Source: Stomoxys calcitrans | Taxonomy: Eukaryota > Arthropoda > Insecta > Diptera > Muscidae | NCBI RefSeq assembly: GCF_963082655.1 | Contig: NC_081554.1 | Coordinates: 58,052,369 to 58,116,368 of the forward strand | Direction: 5' to 3' | Length of the DNA: 64,000 nucleotides | Shown: positions 54,883 through 64,000 of the stretch, one piece after another | How positions within the stretch are numbered: the first letter of the stretch is position 1 | Layout: the number at the start of each line of letters is the position of its first letter | Translations under genes and position numbers: made by a program | The notes under the pieces: model-generated | Seen by the model: only the letters and a program-made list of their open reading frames with translations | Told to the model about the DNA's origin: nothing | The model's database searches: none

Positions 54883-55839
54883 ATGTCTGAAGTGCCATCA
54901 GTGAAAATAATATCTTCATCCAACAACAATATTTCTCCTGGAGAGTCTCTGTTGTTGGCGCCAAAACGAATGAGAGAGGGGATGAGCATAAGTGAGGAAA
55001 GTGTCAACAAAACTCCGCGGCTTTCAAATTATGACTCTCCACACCGAATGCTTATGTTAATCGATAAGAGATTTGAGAAGCAAACAGAGCTTTTAAAATC
55101 TCTTTTATCTGAAACTGAGTCGCGTCTCTTAGCTGTCATAGATAAGAGTATGGCCGACATCAAGTGCGAGATATCTAAATTAAATGAAAAATATGTGAAA
55201 CTCAATGAAAGGGTTGACAAAGTAACAACAGTCGTGGACAAAATTGATGGTATGGAAAATACAATGACTGAAATGAAAAATCAAATTCAATTACTGAAAG
55301 CAAATCAGCAAAAATTTGAAAACAACCAAGTGGCTTGCGATCTGAGAATAAATGGCATACCTTCCGAAAATGGGGAGAACCTGTACCAAATTTTTGCAAA
55401 TATTTGTGACACAATTAACATAGCGAACCCAACGATTAGAGCTATGTACCGTCTGGACAACGTTCGTAACCAGAATAACTCTTCAGACTCTGTAATTATG
55501 GTTCATTTAGCAACGCCATTTGACAAAAACTTTGTCTTAAAAAATATTGCGAGGTTTAGAAAATCAATTAATTCAAACCTGGTATTGAGTCATGCAGGTT
55601 TTGACTCTAATAAACCGTTCTATATAAATGAGAACCTGACAAACCATAATTACAAAATTTTTCAAAATGCACTGAAGCTTAAGCGACAAAAACATCTGGA
55701 GTCTGTTTTTTCGCTTCGTGGCCTTGTTTATGTAAGACGGCCTGGATCTGATTCCCCTACGCTTGTTGAAAACATAGAGCAACTTACCAATCTCTTTCGT
55801 GAAACACCTGAAAGACCAGTTGCTCATATTGAGTCCTGA
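54883..55839 (+). CDS. retrotransposon ORF1 protein with coiled coil and FP25K-like domain
   Basis: An intact 318-codon frame. Residues 1-50 are Ser/Asn-rich and basic. Residues 55-150 are heptad-like (KRFEKQTELLKSLL, KCEISKLNEKYVKLNERVDK, MTEMKNQIQLLKANQ), predicting a coiled coil for self-association. From about 155 the sequence has the layout CDLRINGIPSENGENLYQIF, then RAMYRL, 'SVIMVHLATPFDKNFVLKNI', then INENLT and FSLRGLVYVRR. This matches the FP25K-like domain known from insect non-LTR ORF1 proteins and from baculovirus FP proteins (family knowledge; not verified by search). Likely role: binding element RNA as ribonucleoprotein. The start ATG follows 'aactcatc', and no longer in-frame start is evident. 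No stop or frameshift is seen, unlike every other element here. Confidence 0.8.
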   Translation: MSEVPSVKIISSSNNNISPGESLLLAPKRMREGMSISEESVNKTPRLSNYDSPHRMLMLIDKRFEKQTELLKSLLSETESRLLAVIDKSMADIKCEISKLNEKYVKLNERVDKVTTVVDKIDGMENTMTEMKNQIQLLKANQQKFENNQVACDLRINGIPSENGENLYQIFANICDTINIANPTIRAMYRLDNVRNQNNSSDSVIMVHLATPFDKNFVLKNIARFRKSINSNLVLSHAGFDSNKPFYINENLTNHNYKIFQNALKLKRQKHLESVFSLRGLVYVRRPGSDSPTLVENIEQLTNLFRETPERPVAHIES

Positions 55840-56027
55840 AATATTTTGGTGTCATATTAAATTTAATATAATAATTTTAATTGTATGTTACTATATATTC
55901 GCTTTACTATGCCTTTTTCTATGTTATCATATATATGTTTTGCCTCTATTTAAATCGAAATTCCTTAATACAGCTCAGCACTTAAGTCAACTATTCATAC
56001 TGTTAGCATTGCTTATGCGTATTACAT

Positions 56028-56276
56028 ATGTCAAGTGACACTTCTTGCGGTTCCAGAGATAATCTCAAATTGATGCTGAAGATTTTTAAGAACCAAATGC
56101 CTGGGCTTACAATTGTTCATATAAATGCACAAAGTTTGAACAATAAAATGGATGAATTTCGAGATACTTTTGTGAATTCTGCTATAGATGCCATATGTGT
56201 ATCTGAAACTTGGTTTCGCCCGGATATATGCGATAATATATATACCTTACCAGAAATGAGAATTTTGTTTCAATAA
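56028..56276 (+). pseudogene. ORF2 endonuclease N-terminus, truncated
   Basis: The frame contains LTIVHINAQSLNNKMDEFRD and DAICVSETWF, the first two conserved boxes of an APE-type endonuclease (catalytic Asn in INAQSL and Glu in SETW). It stops at 56274-56276 after about 80 codons. A usual endonuclease has over 200 residues, including the later catalytic His/Asp boxes, which are absent. The next frame (RT) overlaps, so a deletion near 56240-56255 joined the two parts out of frame. Confidence 0.7.
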
Positions 56277-56311
56277 ACACTGTCTATCCTACTGAAAATA
56301 TATATGAAAAT

Positions 56312-57847
56312 ATGTGCATGGTAGCTGTTGAAAATCCTTTTTCCTTTCGCTGTGTAAATGAAACTGAGGTTCTACACAGCATTCTGTCCATTAAATCTAA
56401 TGCGATCGGAACTGATGAAATAAATCCACGATTTATTAAAATAATTGTGCCAAAGATTCTGCCATATTTAACATATATATTTAACACTGTTCTAACTAAA
56501 TCCACTTTTCCGCTTGAATGGAAACATGCAAAAATTGTACCTATTCGCAAATCAAAAAATGAGTACCGTCCCATCGCCATTTTACCATACCTGTCTAAAG
56601 CACTGGAACGCATAATGGCTAACCAAATTGAGCATTTTCTGAAATCTGAAAATTTGTTATCTAACTGGCAATCTGGATTTAGAAAGAAAAGAAGTTGTAC
56701 CACTGTTCTGATTGATGTAATTGAAAACTTTCGTCAAAGTATGGATAACGGAATGATATCCTTTCTCCTTCTTTTGGATCACAGTAAGGCCTTTGACACT
56801 GTAAACCATAATATTCTTGTCCTAAAACTTATGAAATTATTTAATTTCTCCGAGACGTCTTGCAAGCTGATATCATCATATTTGACGCAAAGATCGCAGT
56901 CTGTTTTTTATAACAATAGTTGGTCTAACTCTCTGAATGTCCTTAAAGGAGTACCTCAAGGTTCTATCCTTGGCCCTCTTTTATTTTCCATGTATATAAA
57001 TGATCTGCCTGATGTGCCTGCAACATCTAAAATCCAAATGTATGCTGACGATGTCCAACTTTACACATACTGCAAACTGAAAGATATCCAAACCTGTGTG
57101 TCTAACATAAATATTGATTTAGACTTAATACATTGTTGGGCTGTTAATAATGCATTATGTTTAAATCCATCCAAAACCAAACTGATTCTGATAAGTAAAA
57201 GAAATGTGACAATAACTGATGATCTCGTTGTGAAGATTGGTAACTCTGTAGTGAATCTTGTACAAGTAGCCACAAATTTAGGATTGACTTTTAATTCAAC
57301 CCTAACGTGGACAAATCACATTAATGCAACAGTTGGCAAAGTACGTGGGATGCTGCGAAATTTATGGACTGTTCGCTTGTCAACTCCTTTTCACATCCGA
57401 ATGTTACTTGCAAAAAGTTATTTAATTCCCACATTGTTATATGGATGCGAGATATTTGCGAATTGTGATGCAGACACCAGTAGAAAGCTTAATGTTGCTT
57501 ACAATGATATTGCAAGATATGTGTTTAACAAAAGTCGACAAGCTCGTATATCACAATTTACATACCAAATATTTAACTTAACTTTTTCAAACTTACTGAA
57601 TGTCAGATGTCTACTTCTTCTGCACAAGGTAATCTACACAAAAGAACCTGAATACCTACACAAACATCTGAAATTCGCCAGATCCAACCGTGGCCTAAAA
57701 CTCATTCAACCACGATTTGCCACACAAACCTCTGAACGACAGTACATTGTACATAGTACGCGTCTCTGGAACAACCTACCTCCCAACATACAGAGCATAA
57801 GCAATGCAACTTCATTCAAAAATGAGCTATTTAAATTTTTTAAATGA
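56312..57847 (+). CDS. retrotransposon ORF2 reverse transcriptase (5'-deleted)
   Basis: An open frame of 511 codons from the first ATG; the frame is open upstream to about 56243. Motifs in order: IKSNAIGTDEINPRFIK, EYRPIAILPYLSKALERIM, WQSGFRKKRSCTTVL, LLLDHSKAFDTVNHNIL (catalytic Asp), GVPQGSILGPLLFSMYINDL, MYADDVQLY (catalytic YADD, near 57040-57066), then CLNPSKTKLILIS and NLGLTFNSTLTW. The C-terminal region ends with RLWNNLPPNIQ...FK, typical of CR1/L2/Jockey-group ORF2. The active-site residues are intact, but without the endonuclease part the copy should not be able to nick its target alone. Confidence 0.85.
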   Translation: MCMVAVENPFSFRCVNETEVLHSILSIKSNAIGTDEINPRFIKIIVPKILPYLTYIFNTVLTKSTFPLEWKHAKIVPIRKSKNEYRPIAILPYLSKALERIMANQIEHFLKSENLLSNWQSGFRKKRSCTTVLIDVIENFRQSMDNGMISFLLLLDHSKAFDTVNHNILVLKLMKLFNFSETSCKLISSYLTQRSQSVFYNNSWSNSLNVLKGVPQGSILGPLLFSMYINDLPDVPATSKIQMYADDVQLYTYCKLKDIQTCVSNINIDLDLIHCWAVNNALCLNPSKTKLILISKRNVTITDDLVVKIGNSVVNLVQVATNLGLTFNSTLTWTNHINATVGKVRGMLRNLWTVRLSTPFHIRMLLAKSYLIPTLLYGCEIFANCDADTSRKLNVAYNDIARYVFNKSRQARISQFTYQIFNLTFSNLLNVRCLLLLHKVIYTKEPEYLHKHLKFARSNRGLKLIQPRFATQTSERQYIVHSTRLWNNLPPNIQSISNATSFKNELFKFFK

Positions 57848-58040
57848 ACTACGAATTATTTTTCTTTAAATGTCCTTAATATTTACTACTATAATTTAAA
57901 ATGTTAAGATTAGTTAATATCCTTTTAAAAAGAATAATCATTATTTTATATACTCTATTGCGAATCAGCACATTAACATATAAGATATAATCTTGTTGTG
58001 CTGGTGTTACACTCAATAAACAAACAAACAAACAAACAAA

Positions 58041-60660
58041 TGAAATTTTGAAAAAAAATTTCCATGGAAATGAAATTTTGACAAAATTTCCCATAGAAAT
58101 GAAATTTTGACAAAATTTCCCATGGAAAAGAAATTTTGACAAAATTTCCCATAGAAATAAAGTTTTGACAAATTTTCACATAGGAATGAAATTTTGAAAA
58201 AATTTCCCTAGAATGAAATTTTGAAAAAATGCACATAGAAATGAAATTTTGAAAAAATTTCCGATGGAAAAGAAATTTTGACAAAATTTCCCATACAAAT
58301 GAAATTTTGACAAAATTTCCCATACACATGAAATTTTGACAAAATTTCCCATACAAATGAAATTTTGACAAAATTTCCCATAGAAATGAAATTTTGATAA
58401 AATTTCCTATAGAAATGAAATTTGGACAAAACTTCCTATAGAAATGAAATTTTGACAAAATTTCTCATAGAAATGAAATTTTGACAAAATTTCCTAGAGA
58501 AATGATATTTTGACAAAATTTCCCATAGAAATGAATTTGGCTAAAATTTACCAAAGAAGTGAAATTTTAATAAAATTTCCCATAGAAATAAAATTTCGAC
58601 AAAATTTCCCTTAGAAATTAAATTTTGACAAAATTTCCCTTAGAAATGAAATTTTGACAAAATTTCCTTTAGAAATGAAATTTTGACAAAATTTCCCATA
58701 GAAATGAAATTTTGACAAAATTTCCTATAGAAATGAAATTTTGACAAAATTGCCCATAGAAATGAAATTTTGACATAATTTCCCATAGAAATGAAATTTT
58801 GAAAAAAATTTTCCATGGAAATGAAATTTTGAAGAAATTTCCCATAGATATGAAATTTTAACAAAATTTCCCATAGATATGAAATTTGGACAAAATTTCC
58901 CATAGAAATGAAATTTTGACAAAATTTCCTATAGAATTGAAATTTTGACAAAATTGCCCATAGAAATGAAATTTTGACATAATTGCCCATAGAAATGAAA
59001 TTTTGAAAAAAATTTTCCATGGAAATGAAATTTTGAAGAAATTTCCCATAGATATGAAATTTTAACAAAATTTCCCATAGATATGAAATTTGGACAAAAT
59101 TTCCCATAGAAATGAAATTTTGACAAAATTTCCCATAGAAATGAAATTTCGACAAAATTTCCCATGCAAATGAAATCTTGACAAAATTTCCTTTGGAAAT
59201 GGTATTATGACGAAATTTCCCATAGAAATGTAATTTTTAGAAAATTTCCCATAGAAATCAAATTTGACAAAATTTCCCATAGAAATGAAATTTTGATAAA
59301 ATTTCCCATAGAAATAAAATTTTGACAAAATTTCCCATTGATATGAAATGTTGACAATATTTCCCATGGAAAAGAAATTTTGACAAAATTTCCCATAGAA
59401 ATGAAATTTTGACAAAATTTCCCATAGAAATAAAATTTTGACAAAATATCCCATAGAAATGAAATTTTGACAAAATTTCCCATAGAAATGAAATTTTGAC
59501 AAAATTTCCCTTAGAAATGAAATTTTGACAAAATTTCCCATACAAATGAAATTTTGAAAAAATTTCCCTAGAATGAAATTTAAAAAAAAATTCCCATAGA
59601 AATGAAATTTTGAAAAAATTTCCCATGGAAAAGAAATTTTGAAAAAATTTCCCATGGAAAAGAAATTTTGACAAAATTTCCCATACAAATGAAATTTTGA
59701 CAAAATTTCCCATAGAAATGAAATTTTGACAAAATTTCCTATAGAAATGAAATTTTGACAAAATTTCCTATAGAAATGAAATTTTGACAAAATTTCCCAT
59801 AGAAATGAAATTTTGACAAAATTTCCCATAGAAATGAAATTTTGACAAAATTTCCCGGAGAAATGAAATTTTGACCAAATTTCCCATAGAAATGAAATTT
59901 GGCTAAAATTTACCAAAGAAATGAAATTTGGCTAAAATTTACCAAAGAAATGAAATTTCGACAAAATTTCCCTTAGAAATGAAATTTTGACAAAATTTCC
60001 CATAGAAATAAAATTTTGACAAAATTTCCCATAGGAGTGAAATTTTGACAAAATTTCCCATAGGAGTGAAATTTTGACAAAATTTCCCATAGGAGTGAAA
60101 TTTTGACAAAATTTCCCATAGGAGTGAAATTTTGACAAAGTTTCCCATAAGAGTGAAATTTTGACAAAATTTCCCATAGAAATGAAATTTTGACAAAATT
60201 TCCCATACAAATGAAATTTTGACAAAATTTCCCATACAAATGAAATTTTGACAATATTTCCCATAGAAATGAAATTTTGACAAAATTTCCTATAGAAATG
60301 AAATTTTGACAAAATTGCCCATAGAAATGAAATTTTGACATAATTTCCCATTGAAATGACATTTTGACAAAATTTCCTATAAAAATTTTTTTTGACAAAA
60401 TTTCCCATGGAAAAGAAAGTTTGACAGAATTTTCCATAGATATGAAATTTTGACAAAATTTCCCATAGAAATGAAATTTTGACAAAATTTCCCATGCAAA
60501 TGAGTTTTTGACAAAATTTCCCATGCAAATAAAAATTTTGACAAAATTTCCCATAGAAATGAAATTTTGACAAAATTTCCCATAGAAATAAAATATTGAC
60601 AAAATTTCCTATTGAAATAAAAGCCTGACAAAAATTCGTAGAGAAATAAAATTTAAAAAA
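58041..60660 (+). repeat. 29-bp palindromic satellite, right block
   Basis: About 90 units of the 29-bp repeat with core GAAATTTTGACAAAATTTC. Sub-variants are locally clustered: five 'ataggagtgaaattttgac' units at 60032-60140, and a seven-unit higher-order block (about 204 bp) at 58735 repeated at 58939. A larger echo links 58195-58560 with 59560-59940 (offset about 1.36 kb). No protein is encoded. Confidence 0.95.
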
Positions 60661-62094
60661 ATCAATTGTAAATATCCCATATGTGATTGGTTGTTAAATT
60701 TTTTGCCTTTGGGGGCTTGTATCCCTTAGTTGTTAAAAATCACTGTGCTTTATATCAAATATCCTGACATTTGGCAAGTTATCTCATGGAACTGGTGCTT
60801 ACTTGTTTGCTTACTCCCAGTCTCTCTTTTCTCTCCACTTCCTCTCTCTCTCCCACTTACATGCACTTGCTTTCCACCACTGAGGTTCCACATTGTGTGG
60901 GTTGACTACAAACAATGCTTATCGCATCTCCAACTTGTTTCTGTCGCAGAAAAAAAAAACGGACATTCGTTATGTTCGAAAAGGACGAAACAGCAAACAA
61001 ATGGAAAGGACCAAAAATAAAAAAGTAAATAAAAAAAAACAAACACACAAAACAAAAGCACTCATATACTTTGCCGTCTATATTTATTTATAAACTGGAA
61101 TTGGGATCCATGTTGGTTTAAGTCTGTTGTGTATATTTGTGTGTGTGTGTGTGTGTGAGTTTGATTGCATACACGTGTATGGTTCAGTATTTATTTTTCT
61201 GTTTTCCGAGGCAATACTTGTGAGTCAGTGAGTGTGTGCTTTTGCGTCCTTGATGGGCCATCACCACCAGCCTCACAACAACATGGCTCTGGCAAAGGAT
61301 ATTTTTTTGTAGCCAGGCCAAAATGCTAGGCTAGGCTATGAAAACCAGCAAGCACTCTGATGCTGATGTTCAGCCTTAAGTTGAATATAAATTTTTCTAC
61401 TTTGACGTTGTTTTGTTATGCCTGGCTTTTTTCAGGCGAGGAAAGAAGAACACACAGACACATACATTCATGGGCGGCATTGCAAAAAAAGGATCTCTTG
61501 AAATGCGAAGGAAGGTGGTGTTGTGTGTGTGCTGCTGCTGCTTCTCTTGCCACCACTGTTGGTCTACTTAATGGTATTCGGTTTTTTTTTTTTTGTGAGA
61601 AGGAGAGACTTGTGTTGTTTTCACAAAGCAAAAAACTATAAAAACCCACCAAAAAAACAAAAAAGTTCGTTGTATGGCCTTCAGAAATTTCTGTGATAAT
61701 AAATGTTGCTGCCCTGTTAGTGTGTTGAACAGAGCTAATGGTTTGCCTGTCAGTTGGTTACATTGAAATCCACCAATACCCTCACAAGTCCCCAGCATTA
61801 GTCTGTGGTCCTTTGGTTTGGTCGGTGTTTTCTTTTTTTTTCAGTTTTTTTTCTTTTTGGAATGTTGGCCATTCAATAGGCTATGGTCGCTGGCTGGCTG
61901 ACTGACTGCCTTGAATTTCGCATACATTTCCACTTTTTTTCTGTAAAAATTTTTGCTTCACTAGGCTAGGCTAGCCCTGTTCAGAGATATGAGGGAGAGG
62001 AACAGAACTGTGTACGGTTCATCGGTTGAAGGAAAATATTTTCAAGCAAATAAAGGTGCTTAGCTCATTAACTGAATGCCTAAATAAATGGAGC
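60661..62094. other. unique-looking DNA with poly-T and GT runs
   Basis: A GT microsatellite (61137-61158), poly-T runs near 61580-61595 and 61832-61850. Several short open frames (for example plus 61360-61641) have no recognisable domain. No gene is supported. Confidence 0.4.
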
Positions 62095-62217
62095 TCCTTG
62101 GAGAGAAGTTTTTAAATGGCATTGTATCTCACAAATGTTGCCAACATTAGTGGTCTCGCTAGGATTCGAACCCAGGCGATCAGGCGAACATGCTAACCTC
62201 TGCGCTACGTTGGTCTC
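62095..62217 (-). mobile_element. SINE head and partial body, reverse orientation
   Basis: 'tggagagaagtttttaaatg', 'gcattgtatctcacaaatgt', 'tgccaacattagtggtctcg', 'ctaggattcgaacccaggcg' (B box reverse), then 'aacatgctaacctctgcgct' (A box reverse). It ends against a DINE-1-like core. Confidence 0.75.
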
Positions 62218-62419
62218 CCCAATCGAATAAAAATAGCGTCCCTAGTGCTCAATCGGGAGATCGGTTTATATGGGATCTATATCAGGGTTTCGAACCCAGG
62301 CGTTCAGTGTCAAAGGCGAACATGCTAACCTCTGCGCTACGTTGGTCTCCCCAATCGAATAAAAATAGCGTCCCTAGTGCTCAATCAGGAGATCGGTTTA
62401 TATGGGATCTATATCAGGG
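62185..62419 (-). repeat. 133-bp tandem duplication spanning a SINE/DINE-1-like junction
   Basis: The stretch from 'gaacatgctaacctctgcgc' through 'atcgaataaaaatagcgtcc' to 'gggatctatatcaggg' is present at 62185 and again at 62318 with very few differences. The second copy carries a second SINE-head fragment (62284-62351). The junction existed before the duplication. Confidence 0.8.
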
Positions 62420-64000
62420 TATGCACCGATTCTCACCATATTTGGTATAGCTATTGGAGTTCATGAAGTCATTTTGCAAAATTTTCGCCCAATTGAATAA
62501 GAATTTTGCCTTCTAGAGGCAGCGCCCTCTAGCGGCTATAGAAGTAAAATCAAAAGATTGGTACACATGGGAGCTATATCAGGGCATGAACTGATTCAGA
62601 TCATACTAGGTGAAGTTATTAGAGGTCATAGAAGAAAACTTCGTGCGGAATTTCAGCTCAATTAAATAAAAATTGCGCCATCTATAGGTTCAAGAAGTAA
62701 AATCAGGGGATCGGTTTATATGGAACCTATATCAGCGTTTGGACCGATGGGACCAAACCCTGATATAGCTATTGGAGTCATTGTGGAAAACAGAAGAACA
62801 CATCGTGCATAATTTCAGCTCAATCGGATAAAAGTAGCGCCCTCTAGAGGCTAGAGTAGTAAAATCAGAAGATCGTTTTACATGGAAGCTATATCAGGGT
62901 ATGAACCGATTCGGACCATACTAGGTATAGTTATGAGAGGTGATAGAAGAACGTATCATGCGCCCTCTAGAGGCTATAGAAATAAAATCAGAAGGTCGTT
63001 TTATATGGTACCTATGTCAGCGTTTGGACCGATTCGGACCATATTTGGCATAGCTATTGGAGCCATGTGGAAAACAGAAGAACACATCGTGCAAAATTTC
63101 AGCTCAATTGGATAAAAGTAGCGCCCTCTAGAGGCTAGAGTAGTAAAATCAGAAGATCGTTTTACATGGGAGCTATATCAACCGATTCGGACCATACTAG
63201 GTATAGTTATTAGACGTGATAGAAGAACGTATCATGCGCCCTCTAGAGGCTTTAGATGTAAAATCAGATGGTCAGTTTATATGGGTAGGGACCGATTCGG
63301 ACCATATTTGGCATAGCTATTGGAGTCATTGTGGAAAACAGAAGAACACATCGCGCAGAGTCACAGCTCAATTGGATAAAATTAGCGCCGTCTAGAAGTA
63401 AAATTAGAAGATCGGTTTACATGGCAGCTATATTAGGATATGAACTGATTCGGACAGTACTAGGTGTAGTAATAAGCAGTCATAGAAGAAAACTTCGCGC
63501 GGAATATCAGCTCAATTAAGTAATAAATGCGCCCTCTATAAGTTCTAGAAGTGAAATCAGGAGATCGGTTTATATGGGACCTATATAAGGGTATGGACCG
63601 ATTCGGACCATATCTGGTATAGCTATTGGAGTCATAGTGGAAAACAAAAGAATACATCGTGCAGAGTATCAGCTCAATTGGATAAGAACAGCGCCCTCTA
63701 GAGGCTAGAGTAGTAAAATCAGAAGATCGGTTTATATGGGAGCTATATCAGGTTGTGGGCCGGTGCGGACCCTACTAGGATACCAGAATTGCGCGCTCTA
63801 GAGGTTATAGAAGTCAAGTCGGGAGATTGGTTAACATGGTAGCCCTATCGGTTTATGGACCGATTCAAACCATACCAGGTTCAGTTGTTAGAGGACAAAC
63901 AGAATTTCAGTCCCATTAGATAAAAATGGCGCCCTCTATAGGTTCATAAAGTAGAATTGGGACATCGGTTTATATGGTACCGATATCAGGGTATGGATCG
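62218..64000 (-). mobile_element. DINE-1-like core, continues beyond window
   Basis: About a dozen units in reverse orientation: 'cggtttatatgggagctata', 'tcagggtatgaaccgattcg', 'gaccatactaggtatagtta', 'aattgg'-type words and 'gcgccctctagaggctagag'. Units differ from those at the left end of the window ('ggaaaacagaagaacacatc' is specific here), so this is a further subfamily. No element end lies inside the window apart from the junction at 62218. Confidence 0.7.

Larger units (their letters stand above)
54586..58040 (+). mobile_element. CR1/Jockey-like non-LTR retrotransposon, insertion in satellite
   Basis: Structure: 5' UTR (54586-54882), ORF1 (54883-55839), a 188-bp spacer, ORF2 with a deletion (56028-57847), then a 3' UTR with AATAAA (58015-58020) and a 3' tail of six CAAA units (58021-58040). 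The flanks 54552-54585 and 58038-58071 match in 32 of 34 positions, as a target duplication would, though satellite units also resemble each other. A short hairpin (aagatataatctt, 57982-57994) precedes the tail. RT type and tail suit the CR1/L2/Jockey group; clade not fixed. Confidence 0.85.

Noticed and set aside
53774..60631. Many long minus-strand open frames with MGNFVKISFLWEILSKFHF-type repeats (up to 289 codons)
   Set aside because: The 29-bp satellite has no stop in any of three minus-strand frames, so all frames stay open. The 'protein' is the same unit read in rotating frames, with no start context, codon bias or domain.
53873..60660. CRISPR-like array
   Set aside because: Repeats are contiguous without unique spacers of constant length, and the genome is eukaryotic.
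61360..61641. Short open frame near the GT/poly-T region as a small secreted protein
   Set aside because: Low-complexity alanine and phenylalanine runs reflect GCT and T tracts; no convincing signal peptide or transcript evidence.

Overview
This window looks like a repeat-dominated stretch of a higher-dipteran nuclear genome. A muscid-type or other calyptrate fly is the best guess (inference). The reasons are AT-rich DNA, many dispersed copies of an element with the 5' module of the Drosophila DINE-1/INE-1 type, mariner-type MITEs with TA target duplications, tRNA-derived SINEs, decayed non-LTR retrotransposons, and long simple-sequence tracts. One 200-base run of N (9188-9387) marks an assembly gap. 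No complete host gene is visible. The only convincing host-coding candidate is one C-ending-codon-rich exon on the minus strand (48367-48568) that ends at a good splice donor.

Layout. 1-6.8 kb: end of a DINE-1-like element, SINEs, a MITE, a ~57-bp tandem array (2229-2358 and 3462-4690), and decayed reverse-transcriptase pieces. 6.8-8.3 kb: DINE-1-like element. 8.3-10.2 kb: apparently unique non-coding DNA with the gap. 10.2-12.5 kb: decayed non-LTR element (RT plus RNase H) with a tandemly duplicated 3' end. 12.5-16.8 kb: two DINE-1-like copies, a (GGAAA)n tract and a 1.2-kb GACA/GATA tract. 16.8-18.5, 20.5-24.6 and 27.2-29.4 kb: a second non-coding family whose end looks Helitron-like (GC hairpin, then CTAG). 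24.6-26.5 and 29.4-30.3 kb: DINE-1-like copies. 30-39 kb: mostly unique DNA with nested elements, a broken Tc1/mariner transposase and a TATCGATA cluster. 39.6-47.7 kb: DINE-1-like elements, several head to tail, and a SINE cluster. 47.7-48.9 kb: unique DNA with the candidate exon. 48.9-53.2 kb: DINE-1-like element and two broken non-LTR elements. 53.9-60.7 kb: a 29-bp satellite split by a 3.45-kb CR1/Jockey-like retrotransposon with an intact ORF1 and a deleted ORF2. 62.1-64 kb: SINE fragments and another DINE-1-like core running off the window.

Functionally this is a mobile-element graveyard with nested insertions rather than a gene neighbourhood. The non-autonomous elements (DINE-1-like, Helitron-like, MITE, SINE) would depend on proteins encoded elsewhere. 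The only long open coding sequence is the retrotransposon at 54.6-58.0 kb. The other long open frames are artefacts of tandem repeats.
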